Positions 16,375-26,144 of a DNA stretch of 64,000 nucleotides are shown one piece after another. Made by a program: the position numbers and the translations under genes. Source of the DNA: Oceanobacillus caeni. Lineage in GTDB: Bacteria > Bacillota > Bacilli > Bacillales > Amphibacillaceae. The notes below the pieces were generated by a model that did no database searches, was not told where the DNA came from, and saw only the letters and a program-made list of their open reading frames with translations. How positions within the stretch are numbered: position 1 is the first letter of the stretch; the number at the start of each line of letters is the position of its first letter. The DNA is taken from contig NZ_JAHHXM010000016.1 of the NCBI RefSeq assembly GCF_019037185.1, positions 1-64,000 on the forward strand, read 5' to 3'.

Positions 16375-17628
16375 ATGAAAGAAAAAATGTATTGGGGAGT
16401 TATTAGTTTTATTTTAATCTCATTATTCTTAGTTGGTTGTAGTAGTGGTAGTGAGACAAGTGGTAGTGGTGATGAATCTGATGGTGTTGTTACTCTAGAA
16501 GTTTGGGATTACAACAGTCCGGATTCCCCCTCTGAAGATCAATTACTGGGTTTGTTAGAACAATATGAAGAAAGTAATGAGAATGTTAAATTTAAAAGAA
16601 CTTACATTCCTTTTGGTGATTTAAAAACCAAATTACTTCAAGGAGTAGCAGGGAATGAACTTCCAGACATTGTTTTAATTGATAATCCCGACCATCAATC
16701 ATTTGCTGAAGCTGGTGTATTTGCAGATATTACCGATGAGGTAAATGAATGGGGGGAAGCAGACCTATATTATGAAGGCCCTATGGCTTCTGTAATGTTA
16801 GATGGAAAGTATTATGGGATACCGAATGATAGTAACGCGTTAGCACTTTATTATAATAAAGATTTGTTTAATGAAGCTGGTATAGATAATCCGCCAAAAA
16901 CATGGGATGAACTGAGGGAAGTGGCTAAGGAATTAACAACTTCTGAAACGAAGGGGTTAGCAATTGCTGGTGCAAAAATAGAGGAAGCTACCTTCCAGTT
17001 CCTACCTTACTTATGGCAATCAGGTGCAGACTTAGACAACTTTGATAGCCCCGAGGCAATTTCTGCAATGAAGTTAATACAAGACATGGTTAACGACGGT
17101 TCTATCTCAGAAAATGTTATCAACATGGATCAAAATGATGCATTGGTACAGTTTCAAACTGGAAAGGCTGCAATGATGGTTAATGGACCTTGGCAACTAC
17201 CTAGGTTAAGAGAAGAATCTGCAGATTTAAACTTTGAAGTTGCTTTAATGCCGGAAGGTAAGCAGGCTGCATCTATTCTTGGTGGTGAAAACTGGGCAAT
17301 AACATCGACAACGGAAAATAAGGATGAGGCTTGGGAGTTCTTAAAATGGACACAACAACCAGACGTTATGGGGCCATTACATGAACTTGGAGGACAGTTA
17401 CCTAATCGTTCAGATGTAGCCGAAGATGAGCAGTATGAGTGGAATGAAGATAAACAAATGCAAGTGTTTGTTCAGCAAATACAAACTGCAAAGCCAAGGG
17501 CTTATGGATCTAATTATCCAGAAATATCAACAATCGTTCAGGAAGCAATTCAACGAGCATTAACAGATGAGGACGTAGAAACAGTTATGAAAGAATCAGC
17601 AGAGAAAATTAATCCATTATTACCTTAA
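16375..17628 (+). CDS. ABC sugar transporter, solute-binding lipoprotein
   Basis: The ATG after GGGAGG gives 417 residues. The signal peptide ends in a lipobox LFLVGC, so the mature protein is lipid-anchored outside the membrane. The body is a family 1 solute-binding protein (MalE-like), with VTLEVWDYNS at the start and YGIPNDSNALALYYNKDLFNEAG in the centre. Two permeases follow directly. No ATPase gene is in the operon; Bacillales commonly share one MsmX-type ATPase among such importers. Confidence 0.9.
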   Translation: MKEKMYWGVISFILISLFLVGCSSGSETSGSGDESDGVVTLEVWDYNSPDSPSEDQLLGLLEQYEESNENVKFKRTYIPFGDLKTKLLQGVAGNELPDIVLIDNPDHQSFAEAGVFADITDEVNEWGEADLYYEGPMASVMLDGKYYGIPNDSNALALYYNKDLFNEAGIDNPPKTWDELREVAKELTTSETKGLAIAGAKIEEATFQFLPYLWQSGADLDNFDSPEAISAMKLIQDMVNDGSISENVINMDQNDALVQFQTGKAAMMVNGPWQLPRLREESADLNFEVALMPEGKQAASILGGENWAITSTTENKDEAWEFLKWTQQPDVMGPLHELGGQLPNRSDVAEDEQYEWNEDKQMQVFVQQIQTAKPRAYGSNYPEISTIVQEAIQRALTDEDVETVMKESAEKINPLLP

Positions 17629-17680
17629 TAATATTTTAAGTGGGGAACTAGCTTCCCCTATTTATCAAGGAGGAGTAGTA

Positions 17681-18658
17681 GTGGAGGCAAATGCTAAGGT
17701 TATTACTAAAGACAATTCAGAATCTAAAAGAAACCTAAATCTAAAAAATGCCCCAAATCCAAAGAAGGAGAAGTCATCTTTGATAAGAAATAATGCTTCC
17801 AAGTATATTTTTATTCTGCCAGCGTTTCTTTTTGTATTGTTTTTTATGTTGTATCCAATCTTCTATAATATAGTAATTAGTTTTCAGGATGTATCTATCG
17901 CAAATCTGAGAGGGGAAAAACCATTTGTAGGGTTAGCGAACTATGTAGAGGTGTTTCAAAGTGAGAAGTTTCTAATTTCCCTAAAAAATACGACAATCTA
18001 TACTGTTTCCAGTATTGTTTTTCAATTAGGGATTGGCTTTTTACTTGCACTTTTCTTTAATCAAAAGTTTCCGCTTAGAAATTTCTTTCGTTCCATTATG
18101 TTATTAGCGTGGTTGACCCCACTTGTTATTACAGGGAACTTATTTAAATGGTTATACGATGTAGACTATGGTGTCATTAATTATATACTTGTTCAAATAG
18201 GTATTTTGAGTGAACCTATTAACTGGTTAGGGCAACAAAGTACAGCACTTATAGCTATTATTATAACAAACATTTGGATTGGTATACCATTCAACATGAT
18301 TTTACTTTTATCAGCATTGCAAGCGCTTCCGACTGATGTATATGAAGCTGCAAAAATTGATGGAGCAAATAAATTCCAGTCTTTCTTTAAAATAACAGTT
18401 CCTTTATTGAGACCAGCTGTATTAGTTATTTTAATATTAGGAATAATATATACATTTAAGGTCTTTGATATTATTTTAATCATGACTGGTGGTGGACCAG
18501 TTAATGCGACACAGGTATTACCATTCTATGGTTATGAACTTGCTTTTATTAACTTCGACTTTGGATTAAGTGGAGCTGTTGCAACAATAATATTAGTCAT
18601 TTTACTGTGCATTTCACTAATTTATCTCTATATGGTTCGGAAGGAGGAATCCATGTGA
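17681..18658 (+). CDS. ABC sugar transporter permease (MalF type)
   Basis: A GTG start follows AAGGAGG, giving 325 residues. Six membrane segments are visible, and the EAA loop with coupling helix is YEAAKIDGANKFQSFFKITVPLLRP. It forms the transmembrane channel with the next permease. Its last codons overlap the GTG of the partner by 4 nt, so the pair are translationally coupled. Confidence 0.9.
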   Translation: MEANAKVITKDNSESKRNLNLKNAPNPKKEKSSLIRNNASKYIFILPAFLFVLFFMLYPIFYNIVISFQDVSIANLRGEKPFVGLANYVEVFQSEKFLISLKNTTIYTVSSIVFQLGIGFLLALFFNQKFPLRNFFRSIMLLAWLTPLVITGNLFKWLYDVDYGVINYILVQIGILSEPINWLGQQSTALIAIIITNIWIGIPFNMILLLSALQALPTDVYEAAKIDGANKFQSFFKITVPLLRPAVLVILILGIIYTFKVFDIILIMTGGGPVNATQVLPFYGYELAFINFDFGLSGAVATIILVILLCISLIYLYMVRKEESM

Positions 18659-19485
18659 GACAGTATAGTATAAAACAATATGGGTTGTTTCTTATCGCTG
18701 TAATTATTACCGGAATCTTCTTGTTTCCTATTTATTGGATGATTACAACATCTATTAAGCCAACTGTTGATGTATTTTCAACTCCTCCGATGATTATTCC
18801 TGAGAATATTCAATTTGATGCCTATATAAAGAATTTAATTGAAGACCAAAGTATTTTAATGTACCTTAAAAATTCTTTAATTATTGCTGTAGGTACCTCG
18901 TTACTTACACTTATATTAGCTTTACCAGCAGCATATGCCATGGCAAGATTTAAGTTAAAAGGAAGTGGTGTATTTTTACTAATATTACTAGTAACTCAAA
19001 TGGTTCCAGGAATTTTAATGGCGATGCCACTATTTATCTTTTTTAGTAATATCAACTTATTAAATAGTTACCCAGCAATGATTATTGGAAATACAACACT
19101 TGCTTTACCATTTGCAATATTAATCATGCGGCCTTTCTTTTTATCAATACCTAGAGGATTAGAAGAAGCAGCGGTAATTGATGGTTGTAACCGTTTTACA
19201 GCTTTTATTAAGGTGGTTCTACCATTAACGAAGCCAACGTTATTAACAGTTGGTACTTTCAGTTTTCTGTTTTCGTGGGGCGATTTAATCTTTGCTTTAA
19301 CTCTTACAACCGATGAAAGTATCCGTCCTTTAACTATGGGAATTACTAAGTTCATTGGACAATATGGAACAGAGTGGGATAGTCTTATGGCTGTTTCAAC
19401 TATAGCTGCTGCACCTATTATTCTGGCATTTATATTCCTACAAAAATATATTGTAAGTGGAATTACATCTGGATCTGAGAAATAA
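18655..19485 (+). CDS. ABC sugar transporter permease (MalG type)
   Basis: Starting at the GTG that overlaps the previous stop, with AAGGAGG 6 nt upstream, the product has 276 residues. It has six membrane segments and the EAA loop LEEAAVIDGCNRFTAFIKVV. The N-terminal motif FPIYWMITTSIKP is typical of the MalG/CUT1 family. It pairs with the upstream permease to import a mono- or oligosaccharide. Confidence 0.9.
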   Translation: MRQYSIKQYGLFLIAVIITGIFLFPIYWMITTSIKPTVDVFSTPPMIIPENIQFDAYIKNLIEDQSILMYLKNSLIIAVGTSLLTLILALPAAYAMARFKLKGSGVFLLILLVTQMVPGILMAMPLFIFFSNINLLNSYPAMIIGNTTLALPFAILIMRPFFLSIPRGLEEAAVIDGCNRFTAFIKVVLPLTKPTLLTVGTFSFLFSWGDLIFALTLTTDESIRPLTMGITKFIGQYGTEWDSLMAVSTIAAAPIILAFIFLQKYIVSGITSGSEK

Positions 19486-19552
19486 AGACAGCTATTAAGT
19501 TTAGTTTCAATTAGCAATTAATTTTTCTATAAATTATTAAGGGGTGGATCAC

Positions 19553-20521
19553 ATGAAATTAGGAGTATTTGCAGTTTTATTTTCGGATAAGTCATTAGAG
19601 GAAGCATTGGATTACATTAAAGAACAAGGTTTGGAAATGGTAGAAGTTGGAACAGGTGGATTTGTAGGGGATGCGCACTGTAACCCCAGTGAATTATTAG
19701 CAGATGGAGCTAAACTAGATAAATTTAAAGAAGCATTTGTATCACGTGGACTTGAAATTAGTGCACTTAGCTGCCATGGTAATCCTTTACATCCGAATAA
19801 AAATATTGCAGAAAAGGATCATCAAAGATTTCAAGACACAGTTCTTCTTGCATCTAAACTAGGTGTAGAGCATGTTGTAAATTTTTCAGGTTGCCCAGGG
19901 GAGTCAGAATTTTCCTTAAATCCTGTTTGGGTTACCTGTACATGGCCGAATGACTTTTCTGAGGTATCTGAATGGCAATGGAATGAAAAGGTAATTCCTT
20001 ATTGGAAAGAACAGAATGAATTTTTAAAAGAAAATAATGTAAAAGTTGCTATTGAACCTCATCCGGGTTTTGTAGTTTATAATACAGAAACTTTATTACG
20101 TCTTAGAAAAGAATGCGGTCAGCAAATTGGTGCAAACTTTGACCCGAGTCATTATTTCTGGCAAGGAATGGATCCGGTTGCTTGCATCAAGGAATTAGGC
20201 AATGCAAATGCTTTATACCATTTTCATGCAAAGGACACGAAAGTTGATCCGCAAAACGGTGGGTTGAATGGAGTTCTGGATGTAAAAAGTTATCGTGAAA
20301 TTGCTAAGCGTTCATGGGTGTTTCGAACTGTTGGTTATGGTCATGGAGAAGATACTTGGAGAGACATTATTAGTGCACTTCAACTCGTTGGCTATGAAGG
20401 AGCAATAAGTATAGAACATGAAGATGGATTAATGAGTGTAGAAGAGGGTTTTACAAAAGCGGTATCATTTCTAAAAGATAAACTAATTAAGGAAGGTGCT
20501 ACTAAATTATGGTGGGCGTAA
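19553..20521 (+). CDS. Sugar isomerase/epimerase (AP-endonuclease-2-like TIM barrel)
   Basis: The ATG after AAGGGGTGG gives 322 residues. The protein is a xylose-isomerase-like TIM barrel with the metal-binding residues of the family: VAIEPHPGF, GANFDPSHYFWQG, YHFHAKDTKV and ISIEHED. The family includes sugar phosphate epimerases and the lyase/hydrolase partners of Gfo/Idh/MocA enzymes in 3-keto-glycoside degradation. Its 3' end overlaps the next Gfo/Idh/MocA gene by 13 bp. The substrate is not determinable from sequence. Confidence 0.85.
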   Translation: MKLGVFAVLFSDKSLEEALDYIKEQGLEMVEVGTGGFVGDAHCNPSELLADGAKLDKFKEAFVSRGLEISALSCHGNPLHPNKNIAEKDHQRFQDTVLLASKLGVEHVVNFSGCPGESEFSLNPVWVTCTWPNDFSEVSEWQWNEKVIPYWKEQNEFLKENNVKVAIEPHPGFVVYNTETLLRLRKECGQQIGANFDPSHYFWQGMDPVACIKELGNANALYHFHAKDTKVDPQNGGLNGVLDVKSYREIAKRSWVFRTVGYGHGEDTWRDIISALQLVGYEGAISIEHEDGLMSVEEGFTKAVSFLKDKLIKEGATKLWWA

Positions 20522-21714
20522 ACAAAAAACAAGTTAGAATCGGGATGGTTGGTTATAAGTTTATGGGAAAAGTCCACTCCCATGCCTACCGAGATGTCTC
20601 CTTCTTTTTTGAGACAAATGTTGAGCCAGTTATGCAAGCGTTATGTGGAAGAGACGAAAAAGGAGTAAAAGAAGCAGCAGCTAAAATGGGGTGGATGAGC
20701 TATGAAACAGATTGGCGACATCTGATTCAACGAGAGGATATTGATTTAATTGATATTGTAACACCTAACAATAGTCATGCTGAAATTGCTATAGCGGCTG
20801 CAGAAGCGGGAAAACATGTGTACTGTGAAAAACCTATTGCAATGACATTGGATCAAGCAAGAAGAATGTTAGAGGCTGTTGAAAAAAATAATGTTATTCA
20901 TATGGTTAATTATAATTATCGTTTTTCTCCTGCTGTTCAGTATGCTAAAAAGTTAATAGAAAGTGGTAGGTTGGGTAAAATCTACCATATACGAGCACAG
21001 TATTTACAAGACTTTATTATGGATGCAGAGTTCCCACTTGTTTGGAGATTGAATAAAAGTGTAAGTGGATCAGGAGCACTAGGTGATTTAGCAGCTCATA
21101 GCATTGACTTAGCTAGATTTCTAGTTGGAGAATTCAAAGAAGTAACTGGTATTATGGAAACATTTATTAAGCATCGTCCATCAGAAGCAGGTAGTTCAGG
21201 ATTAACTGGACAAGCATCATCTACATCTACTCAATATAGGGAAGTGGATGTAGATGATGCAAGTATATTTATTGCTCGCTTTGAAAATGGGGCTGTTGGT
21301 ACTTTTGAAGCTACACGCTTTGCGGGAGGAAATAGAAATGGAAATCGTTTCGAAATTAATGGCGAAAAAGGCTCTATTCGTTGGGATCTTGAGAATATGA
21401 ATAATTTAGAAGTTTATTTTCATGAGGATGAGCCTGGTCTTCAGGGTTTTAGATTAATTAATTGCACGGAAGATGAGCATCCATATGCAAGTGCCTATTG
21501 GCCTTCAGCACATATAATTGGTTATGAACATACGTTTATCAATTTATTGGTAGAATTACTAAATGGTGTAGATAAAGGTTTTAGTCCAAGCCCAAATTTT
21601 ATTGATGGCGTATATAATCAAGCAGTTTTACAGGCAGTTGAACAATCTTCAACCTCTAAACAATGGATTTCTATTTCTGGAATAATGAATGAAAACACGG
21701 TGACTGAAGGATAA
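20509..21714 (+). CDS. Gfo/Idh/MocA-family oxidoreductase 2
   Basis: A 401-residue NAD(P)-dependent oxidoreductase. The nucleotide site is VRIGMVGYKFMGKVHSHAY, the EKP motif is HVYCEKPIAMT near residue 107, and the substrate motif is GALGDLAAHSIDLARFLVG. It is longer than oxidoreductase 1 and only distantly similar, so the two probably do sequential or reverse redox steps. It overlaps the preceding isomerase gene, which points to joint production. Confidence 0.88.
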   Translation: MVGVNKKQVRIGMVGYKFMGKVHSHAYRDVSFFFETNVEPVMQALCGRDEKGVKEAAAKMGWMSYETDWRHLIQREDIDLIDIVTPNNSHAEIAIAAAEAGKHVYCEKPIAMTLDQARRMLEAVEKNNVIHMVNYNYRFSPAVQYAKKLIESGRLGKIYHIRAQYLQDFIMDAEFPLVWRLNKSVSGSGALGDLAAHSIDLARFLVGEFKEVTGIMETFIKHRPSEAGSSGLTGQASSTSTQYREVDVDDASIFIARFENGAVGTFEATRFAGGNRNGNRFEINGEKGSIRWDLENMNNLEVYFHEDEPGLQGFRLINCTEDEHPYASAYWPSAHIIGYEHTFINLLVELLNGVDKGFSPSPNFIDGVYNQAVLQAVEQSSTSKQWISISGIMNENTVTEG

Positions 21715-21803
21715 ATATAAAATTCGGAAACATCTAATCTCGCTTAGTATGGGAATCTAATCAATTTAATAAGTTAGAAAATACTTATCTCATCGGGCTC
21801 TAG

Positions 21804-21819
21804 CTCGGTAAATACCGAG
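21804..21819. promoter_or_regulatory. Palindrome upstream of xylA
   Basis: CTCGGTA-AA-TACCGAG is a perfect 7-bp inverted repeat about 30 bp before the xylA start. It could be an operator or an mRNA leader hairpin. It does not resemble the GATTAACGT operators. Confidence 0.35.
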
Positions 21820-21850
21820 GTATTATATAAACATTGAGGAGGCTATTAAC

Positions 21851-23176
21851 ATGACCTATTTCAACAACGTCACGAACATCAAGTATGAAGGTGTTAATTC
21901 AAATAATCCATTTGCATTTAAATTTTATAATCCAGAAGAGATAATAAACGGTAAAACTATGGAGGAAATACTACGTTTTGGTGTTTCTTACTGGCATACC
22001 TTCACAGAAGATTTATCAGATCCTTTTGGAGATGGTACAGCTATTCGCCCTTGGGATAAATATCAAGGAATGGACCGTGCAAAAGCACGTGTGGAAGCAG
22101 CATTTGAATTTTTTGAGAAACTAAGTGTTCCATATTTTTGTTTTCATGATGTAGATATTGCACCAGAAGGAGATACATTAAAAGAAACCAATAAAAATCT
22201 AGATGTCATTGTTGATATGATAAAAGATTACATGAAAGATAGTAAAACAAAATTACTTTGGAATACGGTAAATAACTTTAGTCACCCACGTTTTGTTCAT
22301 GGTGCGGGTTCTTCAAACAATGCAGATGTATTTGTATATGCCGCAGCTAAGGTGAAAAAAGGACTTGAAGTTGGTAAGGAGCTAGGCGCTGAAAACTATG
22401 TATTCTGGGGAGGACGTGAAGGATATGAAACTTTATTAAACACTGATATGAAACTAGAAATGGATAACCTAGGGCGCTTCTTCCATATGGCAAATGACTA
22501 TGCAAAAGAAATTGGTTTTGATGCTCAATTCCTAATTGAACCAAAACCAAAAGAGCCTACATCCCATCAATATGATTTCGATGTTGCAAGTGGTTATGCA
22601 TTTTTACAACATTATGAATTAGAAGATGTTTTCAAATTTAATATAGAGGCGAACCATGCAACTCTAGCTGGTCATACTTTTGAACACGAGTTACATTATG
22701 CACGCATTCATAATATGTTAGGATCCGTGGATGCGAATCAAGGACACCCACTATTAGGTTGGGATACCGATGAATTCCCAACAGACCTTCATAGTACTGT
22801 TTTATCTATGTATGAAATCTTAAAAAATGGTGGTTTAGGTCGTGGGGGGTTGAATTTTGATGCGAAAGTTCGCCGTGGTTCTTTTACACCAGAAGATTTA
22901 TTCTCTGCACATATCGCTGGAATGGATAGTTTTGCGGTTGGATTAAAAGTAGCACAACGTTTAATTGATGACAAAGTACTTGAAAAGGTGATTGAAGAAC
23001 GCTACAAATCTTTCAATGAAGGCATTGGACTTGATATAGTTGAAGGAAATATAGACTTTCACAGACTAGAAGAACATGCCTTAGGTTTAAAAGAAATCAA
23101 GAATGAATCGGGTAAACTTGAACAAATTAAAGCGACTATTAATCAATATTTATTAACTACTTTCACTAGTGAGTAA
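21851..23176 (+). CDS. xylA: Xylose isomerase
   Basis: This 441-residue enzyme interconverts D-xylose and D-xylulose in the cytoplasm. Family landmarks are all present: the catalytic His in [28 protein letters not shown], the metal ligands in [19 protein letters not shown], and [19 protein letters not shown]. The length matches bacterial class II xylose isomerases. GAGGAGG-type translation signals precede the start. A stable hairpin separates it from xylB. Confidence 0.96.
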   Translation: MTYFNNVTNIKYEGVNSNNPFAFKFYNPEEIINGKTMEEILRFGVSYWHTFTEDLSDPFGDGTAIRPWDKYQGMDRAKARVEAAFEFFEKLSVPYFCFHDVDIAPEGDTLKETNKNLDVIVDMIKDYMKDSKTKLLWNTVNNFSHPRFVHGAGSSNNADVFVYAAAKVKKGLEVGKELGAENYVFWGGREGYETLLNTDMKLEMDNLGRFFHMANDYAKEIGFDAQFLIEPKPKEPTSHQYDFDVASGYAFLQHYELEDVFKFNIEANHATLAGHTFEHELHYARIHNMLGSVDANQGHPLLGWDTDEFPTDLHSTVLSMYEILKNGGLGRGGLNFDAKVRRGSFTPEDLFSAHIAGMDSFAVGLKVAQRLIDDKVLEKVIEERYKSFNEGIGLDIVEGNIDFHRLEEHALGLKEIKNESGKLEQIKATINQYLLTTFTSE

Positions 23177-23211
23177 TATTTAAAAAGAATATTCCTTATC
23201 GATAAGAAGAA

Positions 23212-23246
23212 AAGACGAAGACCTTCCGATTAAGCGCCTTCGTCTT
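23212..23246 (+). terminator. Hairpin between xylA and xylB
   Basis: AAGACGAAG and CTTCGTCTT form a perfect 9-bp stem followed by TCTTCT. It may terminate partly or stabilise the xylA message, so xylB could have its own promoter in the next 100 bp. Confidence 0.65.
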
Positions 23247-23353
23247 TCTTCTAGGTTCTTTTCGTGAATTTTTGTATTTCGGGGATTATTAGTTTTGTAG
23301 AAAACAGTGTAACTTTAATATGTATGATTAATTAATATGTGGGAGAGTTTCAG

Positions 23354-24853
23354 ATGAAATATGTTATTGGAGTAGATTTAGGGACAAGTTCCGTTAAAAT
23401 TATATTAGTCAACCAGCTAGGAGAAGTTACTCAGGAAGTATCGAAGTTCTATCCACTTATCCAAGAAAAGGTTGGATACAGTGAACAAAAACCAGATGAT
23501 TGGGTTGAACAAACTATTGCCGGATTATCAGAACTACTCAAGAATTTTAAAGGAAATCCGGAAGATATTGAAGGACTTAGCTTTTCTGGACAGATGCACG
23601 GTTTGGTATTGCTGGGTGAGAATGATGAAGTGTTAAGAAACGCCATTCTTTGGAATGATACACGTACAACCAAAGAATGTGAAGAGATTAATGAACAAGT
23701 AGGCAAAGAACGATTGCTAAATATTACGAAAAATATTGCCTTAGAAGGGTTTACCTTACCTAAGATTCTTTGGGTGAAAAATCACGAATTAGAAATTTTC
23801 ACCAAAGCCAAGTCATTTGTATTACCGAAAGATTATGTTCGATTGAAATTAACAGGTCATCTCCATATGGAATATTCTGATGCAGCAGGTACACTTCTTT
23901 TAGATATTGCTGATAAAGCATGGAGTAAAGAAATTTGTGAATTATTGGATATAGATCCGGAAATTTGCCCACCACTTGTTGATTCGTATGATAAGGTAGG
24001 GAGCATTAAAGCAGAAATTGCCGAGGCTACTGGATTGAGTGTATCAACCAAAGTATTTGCAGGTGGAGCAGATAACGCATGTGGTGCAATTGGAACGGGA
24101 ATTTTAGAAGAAGGGAAGACATTAGTAAGTACCGGAACATCTGGTGTAGTTTTATCCTATGAAGGAAATGGTGACAAGGAATTTGAAGGAAAAGTTCATT
24201 ACTTCAACCATGCTGTACCAAAAGCATTTTACACGATGGGAGTAACCTTGGCTGCGGGCTATAGCCTTTCCTGGTTTAAAAATATATTTGCAAAAGAGAT
24301 CAACTTTGATGAATTACTAGCTGATGTGGACTCGGTACCAGTAGGTTCAAATGGACTCATATTTACCCCATATATTGTTGGGGAGAGAACACCGCATATG
24401 GATGCAAGTATTCGTGGAAGCTTCCTTGGAATGGATGCTTCTCATGATATAAAACAATTTGCTCGGGCTGTACTAGAGGGTATCACGTTTTCTTTAAATG
24501 AGTCTGTAGAAATCCTCCGTGAAAATGGAAAAGACATTGATACTATTGTGTCTATTGGTGGAGGAGCGAAGAATGAATCCTGGTTGCAAATTCAAGCAGA
24601 TATTTTTAATGCAAATATCTTGAAAATGAAAAGTGAGGAAGGACCAGCTATGGGTGCAGCTATGTTAGCAGCATATGGTTGTGGCTGGTTTAACTCACTT
24701 AAAGAATGTGCGAATGAATTCTTAAAAGTTGATAAAGTTTATCAGCCCATACCAGAAAATGTAGTGAAATACAAAGGACTATTTGCTATTTATAAAAAGG
24801 TTTATAGTAGTACTAGGGAATTGAATCAACAACTAATAGATTATCGTAAGTAG
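23354..24853 (+). CDS. xylB: Xylulokinase
   Basis: The ATG preceded by GGGAGAG gives 499 residues. FGGY-family signatures are visible: the phosphate-binding VDLGTSSVKI at the start, FSGQMHGLVLL near residue 77, ILWNDTRT, and the C-terminal adenosine site IVSIGGGAKNESWLQIQADI. It phosphorylates xylulose to xylulose 5-phosphate, which enters the pentose phosphate pathway, completing the xylose branch begun by XylA. Confidence 0.96.
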   Translation: MKYVIGVDLGTSSVKIILVNQLGEVTQEVSKFYPLIQEKVGYSEQKPDDWVEQTIAGLSELLKNFKGNPEDIEGLSFSGQMHGLVLLGENDEVLRNAILWNDTRTTKECEEINEQVGKERLLNITKNIALEGFTLPKILWVKNHELEIFTKAKSFVLPKDYVRLKLTGHLHMEYSDAAGTLLLDIADKAWSKEICELLDIDPEICPPLVDSYDKVGSIKAEIAEATGLSVSTKVFAGGADNACGAIGTGILEEGKTLVSTGTSGVVLSYEGNGDKEFEGKVHYFNHAVPKAFYTMGVTLAAGYSLSWFKNIFAKEINFDELLADVDSVPVGSNGLIFTPYIVGERTPHMDASIRGSFLGMDASHDIKQFARAVLEGITFSLNESVEILRENGKDIDTIVSIGGGAKNESWLQIQADIFNANILKMKSEEGPAMGAAMLAAYGCGWFNSLKECANEFLKVDKVYQPIPENVVKYKGLFAIYKKVYSSTRELNQQLIDYRK

Positions 24854-24935
24854 ACTATTAATTGGATTTTGGTGTAATTGTAATTCCATAAGAGTAAAAT
24901 TTTACCAATTGGCTTCTGTTTTAGAATTAAAAAAT

Positions 24936-24981
24936 GGGGACTTGGTCTAAAGTGACCTTGTTCCTATTTTTTTCACATAAA
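24936..24981 (+). terminator. Terminator of the sugar operon
   Basis: GGGACTTGGTC and GACCTTGTTCC pair with two mismatches around TAAAGT and are followed by TATTTTTTT, 80 bp after xylB. Confidence 0.7.
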
Positions 24982-25090
24982 ATTACTAAAAAAATAAGCG
25001 TTATTTCTTCTTCTGTTGCTTGATGGATGGCTATATTTCCTTCAAACTTTGTCTCCTTTACCTTAGGTATGGGGACTTTCTGTCGTCCCC

Positions 25091-25717
25091 GTGATTAGAT
25101 TGGAAATGGGAACGAAGCAACTCCTGGAGCGTATGATTTCTGCTGAAGGGCTGATGGACGGGAGAAAATGGCGAAACCTACTATTTTCAGAGGAGGATTA
25201 TGAAAAAGCATTTCGGGCTATCGGTACGATTGCATCGTGGGATTTAGCCATTTTTGATACGAAGCGTACCCTTTCCCAGATCTGTGCAACGATTCGGAAT
25301 ACCGTTCAACAAGATCCAAGCAGCAATCCCCTCATCATCATCGATTATTTGCAACTCATCACCCCAATTACCATCCGAAAAGAACGGCGAGATTTAGAAA
25401 TTGGTGAGATTACGAGGGAATTAAAACTTCTTGCTATGGAATTAAAAGTACCAATTGTTCTCCTGTCCCAGCTTTCTCGAGGTGTCGAATCGGGAAACAT
25501 TGAACAAGATGCAGATGTCATCGCTTTTCTTTACAGGGAGGATTATTATAATCGAAAGGCGGAAAGTCCTACGCTGACAGAGGTTATTATTTCGAAGCAT
25601 CGAAATGGACCGACGGGAACGGTGGAGATGGAGTTTTGGAAGGAGTATGGGAGGTTTGGGGATGTGGAGGAAGGAAAGAGGGAAAATTGGGGTCCCAGTT
25701 TTAAAGTGATCAACTAA
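25091..25717 (+). pseudogene. C-terminal fragment of a phage/ICE replicative DNA helicase (DnaB)
   Basis: The frame begins abruptly at RLEMGTKQLLERMISAEG, the middle of a DnaB RecA-like domain. It continues with Walker B PLIIIDYLQLI, the motif VLLSQLSRGVE and the end signature SKHRNGPTGTVEMEFWKEYGRF. The N-terminal domain and the Walker A loop are missing, so it cannot be an active helicase. An in-frame stop lies 27 nt upstream, and GGGGAC...GTCCCC forms a hairpin at the junction (25071-25090). It is the missing next gene of the DnaD/helicase-loader module that breaks off at about 13690. Confidence 0.82.
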
Positions 25718-26144
25718 GAGTTCCAAAAGCTTATTAAAAAAATAGATGGAATCATTTTTTTCAAGATTGCTTGGCTGAATTATGTATGTACGTTCAATTG
25801 AGGAAGATGAGGGTAGTAACATGTTGGTATAGTATCCGTTTCTATCACACCTCAAAGTTCCTATTTTATCTTGATTATAAGTTTGATTAACTTAATTATA
25901 ACCCTTTATAATTTTAATAAAATAAGTTCTTTAGTAAATATATCCAAACTCGAAGTGAAGTTCCAGAAAGCTGGACTCTGGGAGCTTTCCCCATGGGATG
26001 AAAATGGAGCATATGAGACGACTATAAGCGTTAATTTTATTCAATCTAAGGTTCTATTTTTATTCCCATTTGCATTTCCAGCCCACACCTACTAATCTTA
26101 AAGATACATCCATCATAATTTCACTATTTTAAGGAGCATGCAGC
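25718..26144. other. Intergenic region without supported gene
   Basis: There are short frames but no ribosome site or recognisable product, and no clear hairpin. AT-rich sequence probably carries the promoter of the following pseudouridine synthase gene. Confidence 0.5.

Noticed and set aside
19068-19517. Long minus-strand frame inside the MalG-type permease
   Set aside because: A shadow of the permease gene: no ribosome site and no family match.
25871-26095. Frame of 74 codons before the pseudouridine synthase
   Set aside because: No ribosome site and an irregular composition; treated as intergenic.
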